From: Aristolochia californica
Taxonomy: Eukaryota; Streptophyta; Magnoliopsida; Piperales; Aristolochiaceae
Assembly (NCBI GenBank): GCA_029961685.1
Contig: JARWKL010000004.1
Coordinates: 36,692,986-36,756,985, forward strand
Reading direction: 5' to 3'
Length of the DNA: 64,000 nucleotides
Below the pieces are notes generated by a model. It worked only from the letters and a program-made list of their open reading frames with translations. It was not told the origin of the DNA and did not search any database. The translations under genes and the position numbers were made by a program. How positions within the stretch are numbered: the first letter of the stretch is position 1; every line of letters begins with the position of its first letter. Positions 62,930-64,000 of this stretch are shown one piece after another.

Positions 62930-64000
62930 AATAACCTTAGTTTGAACCAACTCTCTGATAAAATGATGTCTAATTTCTATGTGTTTTGATCGAGAGTGGT
63001 GAACCGGGTTCTTACTTAGACTTATGGCACTCATGTTGTCACAATGGACTATAATTTCTTTTTTATCTAAGCCGTAGTCATCTAGTTGTCATTTCATCTA
63101 AAGAAGTTGAGCACAACAACTTCCACATCCTATGTATTCAACTTCAGTAGTGGATAGTTTAACTAAATATTGTTTCTTGGAAAACCAAGATATGGGCATA
63201 TTTCCAAGTAATTGGCAACTACCACTTGTACTCTTTCTATCAATTTTTCAAACAAAAAAATCAGCATCCAAGTAACCTACTAGATCAATGACCTAAGACC
63301 TATGTTTGGTGTCCCAAGTAGATAATGGAAAAATCTTTTTACTACCACTAAGTGAGATTCTCTAGGATCATATTGATATCTAGCACATAGGCATACCGAG
63401 AACATTATATCTAGTATATTGGCTGAAAGGTGTAGTAGGGATCCTATCATGATTTTATAGAGTTTTTTATCTATGGCCCTAACGGAGTTGTCCGAGACAA
63501 GTTTTAAAGATGAACTCATGGGTGTGCTAATTGATGTAAGATTTTTTATGTTGAATCTCTTAAGAAATCCCTTAATATATTTGGATAGGTTTATGAATGT
63601 GTCATTTTTCGTTTGAGTTACTTGATGTCCAAGGAAGAATGTGAGTTCATCCATTAAACTCATTTCAAACTCTTTCTTCTATACACTGGCAAATGTTTTA
63701 CAATGAGAGGGGTTTTTAGAACCAAATATGATATCATCCACATAAATTTGAACGATAATCAAGTCTTGATCATGGTTTTTAGTAAATAAAGTTTTTTCTA
63801 CACTTCCTCTCTTATAGTTATTCTTTTCTAAGAATTCGCTCAATCTTTCATACCTTGCTCTTGGAGCTTGATTTAACCCATACAATGCTTTTTGTAATTT
63901 GTATACATGGTCAAGCTTACTCACTTCTTCAAATCCTTTGGTTTGTTCAACTATATACCTCTTCTTGGATGTACCTATTTAAGAAAGTATTTTTTACATC
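62930..64000 (-). pseudogene. Copia RT and RNase H pseudogene, runs off the right edge
   Basis: Minus strand, entering from beyond the window. RT: HVYKLQKALYGLNQAPRARY and the catalytic VQIYVDDIIFGS (63679-63924). Then ELTFFLGHQVTQT and GSLLHLSANILDIMFSVCLC (63280-63663), and RNase H ([49 protein letters not shown]) to about 62935. At least two frame breaks, including a stop near 63676 and another at about 63290. The Sire/Maximus-like pattern is plausible but not proved. Confidence 0.87.

Overview
The window reads as nuclear DNA of a flowering plant, most likely a eudicot; the species cannot be named from the sequence. Evidence is GT-AG (and one GC-AG) introns, three plant genes, and about two thirds retrotransposon DNA with tRNA-type primer binding sites. 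There are no bacterial operons, CRISPR arrays, tRNA or rRNA genes that I can see.

Host genes. (1) 2.7-5.7 kb, minus: a seven-coding-exon MYB-CC (GARP) transcription factor of the PHR1/PHL phosphate-starvation family, with a leader intron reaching about 7.35 kb. (2) 21.76-24.26 kb, plus: a complete four-exon gene for cytosolic ribosomal protein uL14 (RPL23, 140 aa), with site II and telo-box promoter motifs and a small TRIM retrotransposon in intron 2. (3) 48.58-50.69 kb, minus: a DUF3527 protein (643 aa in two coding exons) with a leader intron.

Repeats. 11.2-17.5 kb: minus-strand Ty3/gypsy chromovirus, its 3' LTR split by an 881-bp solo LTR with duplication GAACA, its 5' LTR cut by a Ty1/copia element at 17.5-20.95 kb. 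25.3-32.2 kb: two copies, opposite strands, of a non-coding (LARD-like) LTR element family; the second carries a 752-bp inverted-repeat insertion. 32.4-46.5 kb: two copia fragments joined head to head as a large inverted repeat; the plus-strand one is split by a 10.2-kb Athila-type gypsy element (34136-44341, duplication GCTCT) and by a solo LTR (duplication ATGTC). 46.5-47.9 kb: degenerate satellite-like array with a higher-order pattern. 53.2-64 kb: another LTR with a 59-bp minisatellite starting at its primer site, a fourth copy of the non-coding family, decayed copia gag-protease, an LTR interrupted downstream by a complete non-coding element (58050-60744, duplication CCTAG), a transposon-associated ORF, and copia RT-RNase H running off the right edge. 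A fifth degraded copy of the family fills the first 1.3 kb.

The three genes look functionally unrelated; the repeat DNA records repeated nested insertion into the spaces between them. I found no convincing new protein-coding system. The features most worth a second look are the widely copied non-coding LTR family and its internal modules, the head-to-head copia palindrome, the higher-order satellite array, the primer-site minisatellite, and the ATG-to-ACG change at the expected start of the PHR-like gene.
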